Program-made: the position numbers and the translations under genes | Shown: positions 50,045 to 58,760 of the stretch, piece after piece | Layout: the number at the start of each line of letters is the position of its first letter | Position numbering within the stretch: the stretch's first letter is position 1 | Notes under the pieces: generated by a model | Told to the model about the DNA's origin: nothing | The model's input: only the letters and a program-made list of their open reading frames with translations | The model's database searches: none | Source of the DNA: Flavihumibacter petaseus NBRC 106054 | GTDB lineage: Bacteria > Bacteroidota > Bacteroidia > Chitinophagales > Chitinophagaceae | Length of the DNA stretch: 64,000 nt | Assembly: GCF_000974785.1 (NCBI RefSeq) | Contig: NZ_BBWV01000004.1 | Coordinates: forward strand, 124,001 to 188,000 | Direction: 5' to 3'

Positions 50045-51478
50045 TTACAATGCTGCGAGTTGCACCTTCTGCTGTAGTTCCATCACATTTTCCCTGAATA
50101 CGTTATCTGTATCCATGAGGTCTTTCACCGTCTGGCAGGAATGGATCACTGTAGTATGATCACGGCCACCAAAATGTTCGCCAATGGTTTTCAGTGAATT
50201 CTTGGTGAAACTCTTCGCCAGGTACATGGTTATCTGGCGGGCCTGAACAATTTCCCTTTTGCGGGTCTTCTGCAATAGCTTATCATAGGCCACATCAAAA
50301 TAGTCGCAAACCATTTTCTGGATCGCTTCTATGGTGATCTCCTTGGAGGAAGTCTTCACAAAGTTACGGAGCACTTTCTTCGCCAATTCTAGGTCTATTT
50401 CCCTCCGGTTCAGCGAAGATTGTGCCAAAAGGGAGATCAAAGCCCCTTCGAGCTCCCGTACGTTACTGTTGATATTGTAAGCCAGATATTTAACTACTTC
50501 CTTGGGCATTTCCAACCCGTCATTCTTCATCTTACGCTCAAGGATCTCGATTCTCGTCTCATAATCAGGCACTTGCAGATCGGCACTTAAGCCCCAGCGG
50601 AAACGACTCAACAATCTTTCCTGAACACCCTCAAGGTCTTTGGGAGCCTTGTCGGAAGTGAGGATCAACTGCTTACCACTCTGATGCAGGTGATTGAAGA
50701 TGGCAAAAAAAGCATCCTGTGACTTTTCTGCCCGGTTAAAGAACTGAACATCATCAATGATCAGCACATCGATTAACTGGTAAAAATGGATAAAGTCGTT
50801 AATGGCATTATTCCGGCTGTGATCCACAAACTGGTTGATGAACTTTTCGGAGCTCACGTATAATACCACCTTATTGGCATTGACACGCTTCACCTCATTT
50901 CCGATCGCCTGGGCCAGGTGCGTCTTTCCAAGACCAACACCACCATATATCACCAGCGGGTTGAAGGAGTTCGCACCGGGCTTCTCCGCTACCGTTTTAC
51001 CGGCACGACGGGCAACACGATTGGAATCACCTTCCACATAACTATCAAATGTATAAATGGGATTCAGCTGCGGATCGATCTGCATCTTCTTCAAACCGGG
51101 AATCACAAACGGATTCTTCACCGGGTTGTTGATCACCAACGGAAAATCCATTTCATTATTGGAATAAGTCTTGTAACCATGGGCGGGTATGTCCATCGTT
51201 AAAGGCTTGTTCTTATGATTACCGCTGTCAACCATGATCCTGTATTCCAGTTGAGCATCTTTACCCAATACTCTCCGCAAAGTCTTTGCCAGAAGATTTA
51301 CATAATGTTCTTCCAGGTATTCATAAAAGAACTGACTGGGCACCTGGATCACCAGGATGTTTGTCTTCAGTTCAACTGGACGGATTGGTTCGAACCATGT
51401 TTTGAAATGCTGCCACTCCACGATATCCTTAATGATCTCCAGACAACTATTCCAGACTGTATCTAAGGTTTTGGTCAT
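50045..51478 (-). CDS. dnaA: Chromosomal replication initiator DnaA
   Basis: Replication initiator of 477 residues. Domain I is at about 1-85 (WNSCLEIIKDIVEWQHFKTWF), a short linker follows, and the AAA+ domain has Walker A GGVGLGKTH at 179-187, Walker B LIIDDVQFF and sensor motif GLSADLQ. Domain IV carries the DnaA signature HFGGRDHTTVIHSC near residue 445, which reads DnaA boxes. It starts at the ATG at 51478 and has its own terminator. No cluster of DnaA boxes is seen next to it, and dnaN, recF and gyrB are not adjacent, so the gene does not mark an obvious origin here. This layout is usual in Bacteroidota. Confidence 0.97.
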   Translation of the reverse strand: MTKTLDTVWNSCLEIIKDIVEWQHFKTWFEPIRPVELKTNILVIQVPSQFFYEYLEEHYVNLLAKTLRRVLGKDAQLEYRIMVDSGNHKNKPLTMDIPAHGYKTYSNNEMDFPLVINNPVKNPFVIPGLKKMQIDPQLNPIYTFDSYVEGDSNRVARRAGKTVAEKPGANSFNPLVIYGGVGLGKTHLAQAIGNEVKRVNANKVVLYVSSEKFINQFVDHSRNNAINDFIHFYQLIDVLIIDDVQFFNRAEKSQDAFFAIFNHLHQSGKQLILTSDKAPKDLEGVQERLLSRFRWGLSADLQVPDYETRIEILERKMKNDGLEMPKEVVKYLAYNINSNVRELEGALISLLAQSSLNRREIDLELAKKVLRNFVKTSSKEITIEAIQKMVCDYFDVAYDKLLQKTRKREIVQARQITMYLAKSFTKNSLKTIGEHFGGRDHTTVIHSCQTVKDLMDTDNVFRENVMELQQKVQLAAL

Positions 51479-51571
51479 TATAAATCGTGCAGTTTTTAGT
51501 AAAGTTTACGACGTGAAAAAAACTAACGTAGGGGGACGAATATCAAATATTTTTATTGAAAAAAAAATTTT

Positions 51572-52513
51572 TTACTCACTAGTTTTTTTGCCGATAACAA
51601 CAGTATGGGATGCCTCCAAATTTTTCTTTTTATTCCGCTGAAACGCATAGTCCAAGCGGCCTAGAACGATTCCTGCCCACCCCACCTGGTTTACGACTAC
51701 ATCACTCCCTGATTTATTTTTATACACAACAGGTGCATCAAAAAATGTATGTGTATGACCACCTATGATAAGGTCGATATGCACTGATTCCTTTGCAAAT
51801 ATTTCATCACTTACCTTAGGCTCGCGATACCGGAATCCAAGGTGGCTCAGACAAATGACCATATCGCAATTATCCTGCCGCTTCAACTGTTCAGCCACAC
51901 GGTTGGCCTGAACAACCGGATCGAGGTATTGAGTGTTCCCATACAGGTTATCAGGCACCAGGCCTTTCATTTCAATCCCCACACCGGTGATCCCGATTTT
52001 AAGTTTCCCTTTATTAATAATAGTATACGGAACCGTCTTATATTCCAGCGGTGTTCCCGTAAAGTCATAGTTGCAAAGGATGACCGGAAACTTTGCATGC
52101 TTCATCTGGGTGGCAAAATTCTCCATACCCGCATCAAAATCATGGTTTCCCATGGTGCAGGCATCGTACCCCATCATCGTCATCGCTTTCATTTCCGGCT
52201 CGCCTTTATAGAAATTAAAAAAAGGTGTTCCCTGAAAGATATCGCCGGCATCGAGTAATAATACGTTGCGCTGCTCTGCCCTGACTTTGCTGATCTCCAA
52301 CGCACGCGCGGCCACACCACCCAATCCCTGGTTACGGCTTCCATCCATCGGGAACGGTTCCAGGCGACTGTGCACATCATTCGTATGAAGGATCGTCAGC
52401 TTTTCCACCTCCGCTTCCGCATCAGCGGCCACCGCGCTGTTCAGCATGCCGCCAGCCAGAAATGCACCGGTTGCGAGTGCAGTTTGCTGTATAAATCTTT
52501 TCCTAGTTGGCAT
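51572..52513 (-). CDS. 5'-nucleotidase-type metallophosphatase (catalytic half)
   Basis: Exported metallophosphoesterase of 313 residues equal to the N-terminal catalytic domain of UshA-like 5'-nucleotidases. Metal-site motifs are complete: LHTNDVHSRLEPF, LDAGDIFQGTPF, TMGNHDFD, CLSHLG and GGHTHTFF. The signal peptide starts MPTRKRFIQQTALATGAFLAGG, which has a twin-arginine-like motif. The ATG at 52513 was chosen; it overlaps by 11 bp the gene for the substrate-binding half, which lies upstream. The two encode the parts of one enzyme in reversed order. It would cleave phosphate from nucleotides in the periplasm. Confidence 0.9.
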   Translation of the reverse strand: MPTRKRFIQQTALATGAFLAGGMLNSAVAADAEAEVEKLTILHTNDVHSRLEPFPMDGSRNQGLGGVAARALEISKVRAEQRNVLLLDAGDIFQGTPFFNFYKGEPEMKAMTMMGYDACTMGNHDFDAGMENFATQMKHAKFPVILCNYDFTGTPLEYKTVPYTIINKGKLKIGITGVGIEMKGLVPDNLYGNTQYLDPVVQANRVAEQLKRQDNCDMVICLSHLGFRYREPKVSDEIFAKESVHIDLIIGGHTHTFFDAPVVYKNKSGSDVVVNQVGWAGIVLGRLDYAFQRNKKKNLEASHTVVIGKKTSE

Positions 52514-53273
52514 GGCGAACCCTGTTTGAAGTAGTTGCGGTAATAGCTTCACCTTTTGCGGTAAGCCCTTTAAAATAATGAATCAACGCGTCACGTACCA
52601 GAAACCCCCTGTTTTCCTGTGGAAAAGACCGCAACATCGCGGCATCATCTCCCCCGTTGGCCACATAATCTGAATTCACTACAGTATAGGTACGGTTCAG
52701 ATCAAGTGGTTGCCCACCGATCAACACATCTGTAGCCTTTTTGTTGCGTATAACAAACTGACCACCACTGATCGGCCATCCGCCCCTCGCAGCAATATTG
52801 TCGAGGAACTCCTGCAACACCGATCCGGGCAATTGCTGTACCACCAGCAAATTATCAAACGGCATCATTTCAAATACCTGGTTCAGCGTTAACGGACCAG
52901 CCGGTATCTGTGCCACCCGGATCCCGCCATAATTAATAAATGCAACATCCACCTGTTTGCTGAACACGCGGGAAGCTTCTGCAAATACAGCATCCGCCAT
53001 CAGGTTACCCAGGCTGCCTTCCGGCTGCTTTTTTTCAAGATCTGTTGCCACATTTCCGATGACCTGGTTCATAATCCGGTTCACACTATCCGCATACGGT
53101 CTTATCATTGCCTGCAAGTTGGTATCTTGCGGCGCCTTTTCTGTTATCCGGAATTGTTCATACTGCAGCGATGAAGGCTGATACGAAGTCTTGCAGGCAG
53201 GCAAAATGACGCCTGTTGCCATAAGGCAAAAAAGCAGCCTGACCAACCTGTACTGTTTTAAGGAATCTGGCAT
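52503..53273 (-). CDS. 5'-nucleotidase C-terminal domain lipoprotein (substrate-binding half)
   Basis: Lipoprotein of 256 residues (lipobox ILPAC, Cys27) containing the 5'-nucleotidase C-terminal domain: LMADAVF, VAFINYGGIRV, GPLTLNQVFEMMPFDN, and YTVVNSDYVANGGDDAAM. In UshA-like enzymes this domain binds the base and is fused behind the catalytic domain; here it is a separate chain encoded first, with the catalytic half following after an 11-bp overlap. The promoter at 53331-53361 drives both. Lipid anchoring of this half could hold the Tat-exported half at the membrane. Confidence 0.9.
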   Translation of the reverse strand: MPDSLKQYRLVRLLFCLMATGVILPACKTSYQPSSLQYEQFRITEKAPQDTNLQAMIRPYADSVNRIMNQVIGNVATDLEKKQPEGSLGNLMADAVFAEASRVFSKQVDVAFINYGGIRVAQIPAGPLTLNQVFEMMPFDNLLVVQQLPGSVLQEFLDNIAARGGWPISGGQFVIRNKKATDVLIGGQPLDLNRTYTVVNSDYVANGGDDAAMLRSFPQENRGFLVRDALIHYFKGLTAKGEAITATTSNRVRHAN

Positions 53274-53330
53274 ACGGGAACAATAAAAGGTACAAATATT
53301 TTAATTTACGAATGGCATTTTTTGGGGGTG

Positions 53331-53361
53331 CAAAGTTAACTAAACACGGTCCATGATACAA
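53331..53361 (-). promoter_or_regulatory. Promoter of the split 5'-nucleotidase operon
   Basis: On the minus strand TTG at 53361-53359 and TAACTTTG at 53338-53331 are 20 bp apart, a complete Bacteroidota-type promoter. It overlaps the 5' end of the divergent gene at 53353, so the two may interfere. Confidence 0.75.
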
Positions 53362-54915
53362 GTGCTTCAAATGCAGGTCACACCGCAGGAGGCCGACAAT
53401 CCGTCAGTCGTTCGCGGTTATATTGCCAGTGCCCTGTCGCGCAAGGCAGGTAATATAACTGGCTATCATTTGCTGAAGCGATCCATTGATGCCCGTAGCC
53501 GCCAGGTACGCATCAACCTTACCGTGAGAGCCTATGTGGATGAGCCGTTCGTGGAACGTTCGCATCCCACCATCCGCTTTGACCAGCTTCCGCCGGATGC
53601 CCCGCGGGTGATTATTGCAGGCGCAGGCCCCTGCGGATTATTCGCTGCACTGCGGCTGATGGAAGCAGGCATCAAACCGGTGATCCTGGAACGGGGTAAA
53701 GATGTCCGCGCCCGTCGCCGCGACCTCGCCCTGCTGAATAAAGAAGGTATCATCAACCCTGAAAGCAATTATTGCTTCGGGGAAGGCGGCGCCGGAACCT
53801 ACAGCGACGGCAAATTGTACACGCGCTCCAATAAACGTGGCAGTATCGACCGAATCCTGCAGCTTTTTGTACAATTCGGCGCAGATGAAAGCATTCTGAT
53901 CGACGCCCATCCCCATATCGGCACCAATAAACTGCCCCAGATCATTTCCGCCATGCGTCAGCAGCTCCTGGACGGAGGAAGTGAGTTTCATTTTGAAGAA
54001 AAGGTTGTGGGATATGACGTACGCGGTGGAAAATTCCACGCAGCGCTAACAGCTTCGGGCAACCGATTTGAGGGAGAAGCCATTATCCTGGCAACAGGCC
54101 ACAGCGCCCGTGACGTTTTCGAAGGCCTTCACCGGCAGGGCATCGGCATTGAGGCTAAACCCTTTGCTTTGGGTGTGCGTGTGGAACATCCCCAGGAACT
54201 GATCGACTCTATCCAGTACCATTGTTCCACGCGGGGTGATTATCTCCCACCGGCTTCCTACAGCCTGGTACAGCAGGTCAACGACCGGGGTGTTTTTTCT
54301 TTCTGTATGTGTCCCGGTGGAATCATCGCGCCCGCTTCAACAGCTCCCGGTGAACTCGTGGTCAATGGCTGGAGCCCGTCCAAAAGGAACAACCCCTTCG
54401 CCAACTCGGGAATGGTAGTTTCCGTAGAAGCTGCCGACTTCGGCAATCAGCATGGACCACTCAGCGGAATGATTTTCCAGCAGGCGGTCGAACAACGCGC
54501 CTTCCAGGCAGGAGGTGGAAAGTTTGTTGCACCGGCACTTCGGTTGTCCGATTTCGTTAGCCGGCGCATTTCCGCCGACCTGCCCGAATGCTCTTACCTG
54601 CCCGGCATTTCACCTGCGCCGCTTTGGGAGGTACTGCCACCATTTGTTTATGAAGCCCTTGCAGGCGGCTTTCGTGCGTTTGGTCAGAAAATGAAAGGTT
54701 ACCTGAGCAGGGAGGCCGTTGTAGTAGCTACCGAATCACGTACCTCCTCCCCTGTCAGAATCCCGCGGGATCCGGTTACCCTCCAGCATCCGATGATCAA
54801 AGGTTTCTATCCCGCAGGTGAAGGTGCCGGATACGCCGGCGGAATTGTCAGCGCTGCAATGGATGGAGAAAAATGCGCCTTAGCCATCACTCAGCAACTT
54901 ATTCCCGGTCAGTAG
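53353..54915 (+). CDS. FAD-dependent oxidoreductase (COG2509-type)
   Basis: Flavoprotein of 520 residues. A small N-terminal domain (1-75, resembling the ferredoxin-like start of this family) precedes the FAD-binding Rossmann motif VIIAGAGPCGLFAALRLMEAGIK (about 86-108, GxGxxG as GAGPCG). Further motifs are ILERGKDVRAR, FGEGGAGTYSDGKLYTR, ATGHSARDVF and the C-terminal GEGAGYAGGIVSAAMDG that closes over the FAD. The COG2509 family has no settled function; the layout recalls geranylgeranyl reductase-like enzymes. It lies 80 bp before the ABC transporter ATPase gene in the same direction. Confidence 0.88.
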   Translation: MIQVLQMQVTPQEADNPSVVRGYIASALSRKAGNITGYHLLKRSIDARSRQVRINLTVRAYVDEPFVERSHPTIRFDQLPPDAPRVIIAGAGPCGLFAALRLMEAGIKPVILERGKDVRARRRDLALLNKEGIINPESNYCFGEGGAGTYSDGKLYTRSNKRGSIDRILQLFVQFGADESILIDAHPHIGTNKLPQIISAMRQQLLDGGSEFHFEEKVVGYDVRGGKFHAALTASGNRFEGEAIILATGHSARDVFEGLHRQGIGIEAKPFALGVRVEHPQELIDSIQYHCSTRGDYLPPASYSLVQQVNDRGVFSFCMCPGGIIAPASTAPGELVVNGWSPSKRNNPFANSGMVVSVEAADFGNQHGPLSGMIFQQAVEQRAFQAGGGKFVAPALRLSDFVSRRISADLPECSYLPGISPAPLWEVLPPFVYEALAGGFRAFGQKMKGYLSREAVVVATESRTSSPVRIPRDPVTLQHPMIKGFYPAGEGAGYAGGIVSAAMDGEKCALAITQQLIPGQ

Positions 54916-54994
54916 GTATATTCTCTGCCGCGGGAAAAATTTGCATTTCGTTGTAATAAGACATCTTACTTCGCATCTAATTAAAAAAACCTGC

Positions 54995-55930
54995 ATGGCA
55001 CTGCTTGAAGTCAACCACCTCAAAAAATATTATGCTTCCCAGAAAGCGGTAGATGATATCAGCTTCTCTATCGCACGCGGAAGCATTTTCGGACTGCTTG
55101 GACCAAACGGCGCAGGGAAGACCACCCTGCTGCGCATGATCACCGGAATCTTTTACCCCGATGAAGGCCAGATCATATTTGAAGGCCGGCCCTTCGAAGC
55201 AGAAAGAGACATTCTCAGGATTGGCTATATGCCCGAGGAACGCGGGCTGTATAAAAAAATGAAAATCGGTGAGCAGGTCCTTTACCTCGCACAACTGAAA
55301 GGCCTGAACCGGCAGGAAGCCCTCGAAAAAGTAAAACGCTGGTTTCAGAAATTCGGCATGGAAAGCTGGTGGAACCGCAAAGTAGAAGACCTTAGTAAGG
55401 GAATGCAGCAAAAACTTCAGTTTGTCACCACCGTACTGCATGAACCTTCACTGATCATCCTCGATGAACCCTTCAGCGGACTTGACCCGGTGAACGCCAA
55501 TCTTATCCGCGATGAGATCCACGGACTGGCAGAGCGTGGCTGCACCATAATATTCAGCACACACCGCATGGCTGAAGTAGAAGAGATCTGTGACCAGATC
55601 GTGTTGATCAACAAAGGCAGGAAAGTGCTGGACGGTGCCGTCGGCACCATCAAAGAACAGTTCAAGGAACACCGGTTCCTGGTTAAAACCGCAGAAGGAC
55701 AAACACTTCCGCCCGGCAAGGATTACCGGATCCTGGATCAGGATGCGTCAGAATTTACCATCCAGCTCAATGGACAGCACGATACCAACGCATTGTTGTC
55801 TGATCTCATCCGGCAGAACATTACCATCCGTGCATTCAACGAGATCCTGCCTTCCCTTAATGACATCTTCATCCGTTTGGTAAACGACAACCAAAGTACT
55901 ACCAGAGCTTTCCAAAACAACCTCTCCTGA
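54995..55930 (+). CDS. ABC transporter ATP-binding protein (ABC-2/NatA type)
   Basis: ATPase of 311 residues for an ABC-2 exporter. Walker A is GPNGAGKTT at 36-44, the ABC signature is LSKGMQQK near 134-141, and Walker B with the catalytic Glu is ILDEP near 155-159, followed by the H-loop STHRM. The C-terminal 90 residues form a DUF4162-type domain typical of NatA-like ATPases. The ATG at 54995 is the first that begins the domain. The permease gene follows 4 bp after its stop, so they form one system. The exported molecule (Na+ or a small drug or peptide) is unknown. Confidence 0.93.
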   Translation: MALLEVNHLKKYYASQKAVDDISFSIARGSIFGLLGPNGAGKTTLLRMITGIFYPDEGQIIFEGRPFEAERDILRIGYMPEERGLYKKMKIGEQVLYLAQLKGLNRQEALEKVKRWFQKFGMESWWNRKVEDLSKGMQQKLQFVTTVLHEPSLIILDEPFSGLDPVNANLIRDEIHGLAERGCTIIFSTHRMAEVEEICDQIVLINKGRKVLDGAVGTIKEQFKEHRFLVKTAEGQTLPPGKDYRILDQDASEFTIQLNGQHDTNALLSDLIRQNITIRAFNEILPSLNDIFIRLVNDNQSTTRAFQNNLS

Positions 55931-55934
55931 TTTC

Positions 55935-57245
55935 ATGAACAAGATACTTATCATAGCCCGCCGCGAGTTTCTGACCCGCGTACAGAAAAAGACCTTCCTG
56001 CTGACGACCATACTGCTGCCGGTGATCATCTTTGGTCTGTATGGTCTGATCATTTACTTCAGCATCAAAGGAAAAGACGACCTGCATATCGCCATTGCAG
56101 GTGGCAACAATGCACTTACCGGTAAACTGGAAAACAACAAGAGCCTCCGCTTCAGTTACCTGAACGAAAAAGATCCGGCTGCCCTGCAACAATTGTTGAA
56201 AGACAAACAGTATAATGGATTCATCCTCCTGCCAGACAGTTTCAAAGCCGATGCACACGACAGCCTCGAGTTGGTAACACTCAGCAGCGTTGGGCTCATG
56301 GCCAAAGAAAACATCGAACGCCGCCTGAACGCAGGAATCGAAAAGATAAGAATGCAACGCCTCCTCGCTCCGGGTGTTACCCTTGAAGCGATGGACAGTG
56401 CCCGCACGGAGATTCCCCTGCGTGTTACCAAAGCAGGAAAAAGTGACAGCACCGGCTTCGCTTACGGTCTGGGCTTTTTCTGCGGTATCCTGATCTATAT
56501 GATCCTATTTATTTACGGCGCCATGGTGATGCGCGGCGTCATGGAGGAAAAAACCAGCCGTATTGCTGAAGTGATCGTCAGCAGTGTCAGGCCATTTCAG
56601 CTGATGATGGGCAAGATCTTTGGCATCGGTGCGGTCGGGCTGGTGCAGTTCCTGATCTGGATCGCCCTGGTCATTGGCCTTCAATTGCTGTTACCACTCA
56701 TTTTCCCGGGCATGGGCGACCAGGTTGCCGCACAGGCACCCGGCGTTCCCGGCGCCATGACAGGTTCCTCTCCAATGGTAAATGCCATGAAACAACTCTC
56801 CCAGTATATGGGTGATGCCAATATGCCCCTGATCCTGCTCTGCTTTATTCTGTATTTCCTCGGCGGTTACCTCATCTATTCTTCGCTGTTCGCAGCAGTG
56901 GGGAGTGCAGTGAATGAAGACCCGCAGGATGCGCAGCAACTCATGCTGCCCATCACCATGCCCATCATTTTTTCCTTTGTGATCATGACGCAGGCGCTGA
57001 ATAATCCTGATGGCGGGCTCGCATTGTTCGGCAGCCTGTTCCCCCTTTCTTCCCCCATCGTGATGATGGCCAGGTTGCCCTATGGCGTTCCCGCCTGGCA
57101 ATTGCTGCTGTCACTGGCATTCCTCGTACTTGGATTTTTAGGAACGACCTGGCTCGCCGGCAGAATCTACCGTACAGCGATCCTGATGTATGGTAAGAAA
57201 CCCACGTGGAAAGAAATGCTGCGATGGGCTTTCCGTAAAGGGTAA
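55935..57245 (+). CDS. ABC-2 transporter permease (NatB type)
   Basis: Membrane subunit of 436 residues partner to the ATPase 4 bp upstream. It has one N-terminal helix (about 22-42), a large extracytoplasmic domain (about 45-170), and five further helices: GLGFFCGILIYMILFIYGA, a pair near 230-255, LILLCFILYFLGGYLIYSS, and two near the C-terminus. The motif MEEKTSRIAEVIVSSVRPFQLMMGKI is the conserved ABC-2 cytoplasmic loop that contacts the ATPase. It ends 85 bp before the coiled-coil protein gene. Confidence 0.92.
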   Translation: MNKILIIARREFLTRVQKKTFLLTTILLPVIIFGLYGLIIYFSIKGKDDLHIAIAGGNNALTGKLENNKSLRFSYLNEKDPAALQQLLKDKQYNGFILLPDSFKADAHDSLELVTLSSVGLMAKENIERRLNAGIEKIRMQRLLAPGVTLEAMDSARTEIPLRVTKAGKSDSTGFAYGLGFFCGILIYMILFIYGAMVMRGVMEEKTSRIAEVIVSSVRPFQLMMGKIFGIGAVGLVQFLIWIALVIGLQLLLPLIFPGMGDQVAAQAPGVPGAMTGSSPMVNAMKQLSQYMGDANMPLILLCFILYFLGGYLIYSSLFAAVGSAVNEDPQDAQQLMLPITMPIIFSFVIMTQALNNPDGGLALFGSLFPLSSPIVMMARLPYGVPAWQLLLSLAFLVLGFLGTTWLAGRIYRTAILMYGKKPTWKEMLRWAFRKG

Positions 57246-57275
57246 ACGTTAATTTCTTCCCAAAGGGTTTCCCAT

Positions 57276-57315
57276 TACGAAAACGATCGTATATTTATTA
57301 CGAAATCATTCGTAA
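57276..57315. promoter_or_regulatory. Two TACGAA-type palindromes around a promoter-like element
   Basis: TACGAAAACGATCGTA (57276-57291) and TTACGAAATCATTCGTAA (57298-57315) flank TATATTTA (57290-57297), a near-consensus -7 element 34 bp before the ATG at 57331. Both palindromes share the half-site TACGA(A), and the second is perfect. A repressor binding here would cover the promoter. Confidence 0.6.
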
Positions 57316-57330
57316 CAACAAACCTGCACT

Positions 57331-58248
57331 ATGTTTACATTCAGCCAAACCGCACGCCACCGGGCCTTGTCGGGAATTCTTTTCAGTATTGCCCTCGGAT
57401 CCATCAGCTGGACAGAAAGTTATGTTCACTGCGCTTCCCTCACCTATGAGACGTACCAGGCCGACCAGCAACCCGTCAACCGGGATACCGTTCCGGGAAA
57501 GAGCCTGGATAGCCAGTTAAGAGAACTGCGTAAAGCCCAGGAAAAACTGCAGCGCGAAATCTCCGGTAAGAACTGGGATAAGATCGAAGCAGAAATGGAA
57601 AATGCATTGGGCAGGCTCAACACTGCGGAAATAGATGAGCAGGTCCGTAAGGCAATGGCCCAGCTTGACCAACAGATGGAAAAGCTGGACGAAGAAAAAC
57701 TGCTTCAGAAAATTGATATGGAACACCTGGAACAGCAAATGGCCAGGGCACAGGAAGAAGTGCAGCGTGAAATGTCCAAAAGAGATTGGGATAAAGAAAT
57801 CAGAGAAGCCCTGGCAGCATCACAAAAGGCGATGAAGGACTGGAAAAATAATGGGACAGCAGACCTGAAAGCGGAAATGGACCGGGTTCGCAAACAGATG
57901 GACAAGGAATCGTTCCGGTTGAAAGCGGAGCTCGACCAGGCGCGCATCAATCTCAAAGACCAGAAGAGTGTAATTCGCAAAAGCCTGCAGGAAGCGGAAA
58001 ACGGCTTGAAAGACGCGAGGATTGAACTCGAAGGTTATAAAACCATGACCGACGACATGATCAGCTCCGGCCTGATCAAAGATCGCCGCAACTACCGGGT
58101 GCGCTATGATACCGGCACGCTAACCATAGATGGCGTTGAACAACCGGAAAATATTGTCAGTAAATACAAAAAATACTTCCGTCACCCGCATACCTTAATC
58201 CTCAATGAAAATGACCGGTTCGAGGTGGACACCGATAATGTCGACTAA
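57331..58248 (+). CDS. Exported coiled-coil protein
   Basis: Protein of 305 residues with a signal-like N-terminus (about 1-29) and a long charged coiled coil from about 58 to 240 (repeated EKLQREI, MDRVRKQMDKE, QEVQREMSKRDWDKE-like units with a W-D-K-E/I motif recurring about every 60 residues). A small C-terminal strand region (RYDTGTLTIDGVEQP) follows. Similar proteins in Bacteroidota sit near M56 peptidase or BlaI-type regulator genes, from memory; none is in this window. Two TACGAA palindromes precede it, so it is probably regulated. A strong terminator follows. Function is unknown. Confidence 0.7.
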   Translation: MFTFSQTARHRALSGILFSIALGSISWTESYVHCASLTYETYQADQQPVNRDTVPGKSLDSQLRELRKAQEKLQREISGKNWDKIEAEMENALGRLNTAEIDEQVRKAMAQLDQQMEKLDEEKLLQKIDMEHLEQQMARAQEEVQREMSKRDWDKEIREALAASQKAMKDWKNNGTADLKAEMDRVRKQMDKESFRLKAELDQARINLKDQKSVIRKSLQEAENGLKDARIELEGYKTMTDDMISSGLIKDRRNYRVRYDTGTLTIDGVEQPENIVSKYKKYFRHPHTLILNENDRFEVDTDNVD

Positions 58249-58276
58249 CCCATCGGGAAGTAACCTCCAGTAACGA

Positions 58277-58312
58277 AAGCGGGCGATCTGAATACAGATC
58301 GCCCGCTTCTTT
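58277..58312 (+). terminator. Strong terminator between convergent genes
   Basis: AAGCGGGCGATCTG (58277-58290) pairs with CAGATCGCCCGCTT (58295-58308) as a perfect 14-bp stem around AATA. CTTTG follows on the plus strand and TTTCGTT on the minus strand, so it could serve both the coiled-coil gene and the convergent gene at 58329. Confidence 0.82.
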
Positions 58313-58328
58313 GATACAATATAATGTC

Positions 58329-58742
58329 CTAAAGAATTCCTTCAATAAGTCTTAATGTAGGATGTTCGAGATCAGATGGCAGGTATTCATCAGATTCAAC
58401 ATAGATATCCACGTTCATTTTAACAACACCACCGTCCTTCACTTTTACAGATTCTTTCCGCAGAAACTTATAGCCTTTTTTGTCGAATTTGATCGACATC
58501 TCGCCGTTCGGCAATTGCTTGATCCTGAAATAGCCATCTGCATTTGTAGAAACCTCTTTGCTGACGGAAGTCTTTCCAACCACTGCTGATACGACAACGC
58601 CCTTAACTGGTTTTTTGGTGACCGCATCCACTACATATCCGTGAATGACGCCCTCATTCCGGGAATCGTTACCCGGATTGGCTACGGCACCCTGTGCAAC
58701 AGTCAGGCCGAGCATAACAGCAATCATTGAACGAAATTTCAT
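58329..58742 (-). CDS. Exported CarboxypepD_reg-like small protein
   Basis: Exported protein of 137 residues: signal peptide to about residue 21 (GAVA), then one carboxypeptidase-regulatory-like beta-sandwich (IHGYVVDAVTKKPVKGVVV, then GYFRIKQLPNGEMSIKFDKKGYKF and NVDIYV). It has a free C-terminal tail (HPTLRLIEGIL). Such domains usually precede TonB receptors; here it stands alone, possibly as a cell-surface binding module. It is separated from the coiled-coil gene by a terminator and from the nitronate monooxygenase gene (same direction) by 18 bp. Confidence 0.85.
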   Translation of the reverse strand: MKFRSMIAVMLGLTVAQGAVANPGNDSRNEGVIHGYVVDAVTKKPVKGVVVSAVVGKTSVSKEVSTNADGYFRIKQLPNGEMSIKFDKKGYKFLRKESVKVKDGGVVKMNVDIYVESDEYLPSDLEHPTLRLIEGIL

Positions 58743-58760
58743 ATTCCTGCTTTGGTTGGT

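Noticed and set aside
51479-51571. AT-rich region upstream of dnaA as an origin
   Set aside because: No DnaA boxes are seen in it. The A/T tracts alone do not support an origin.
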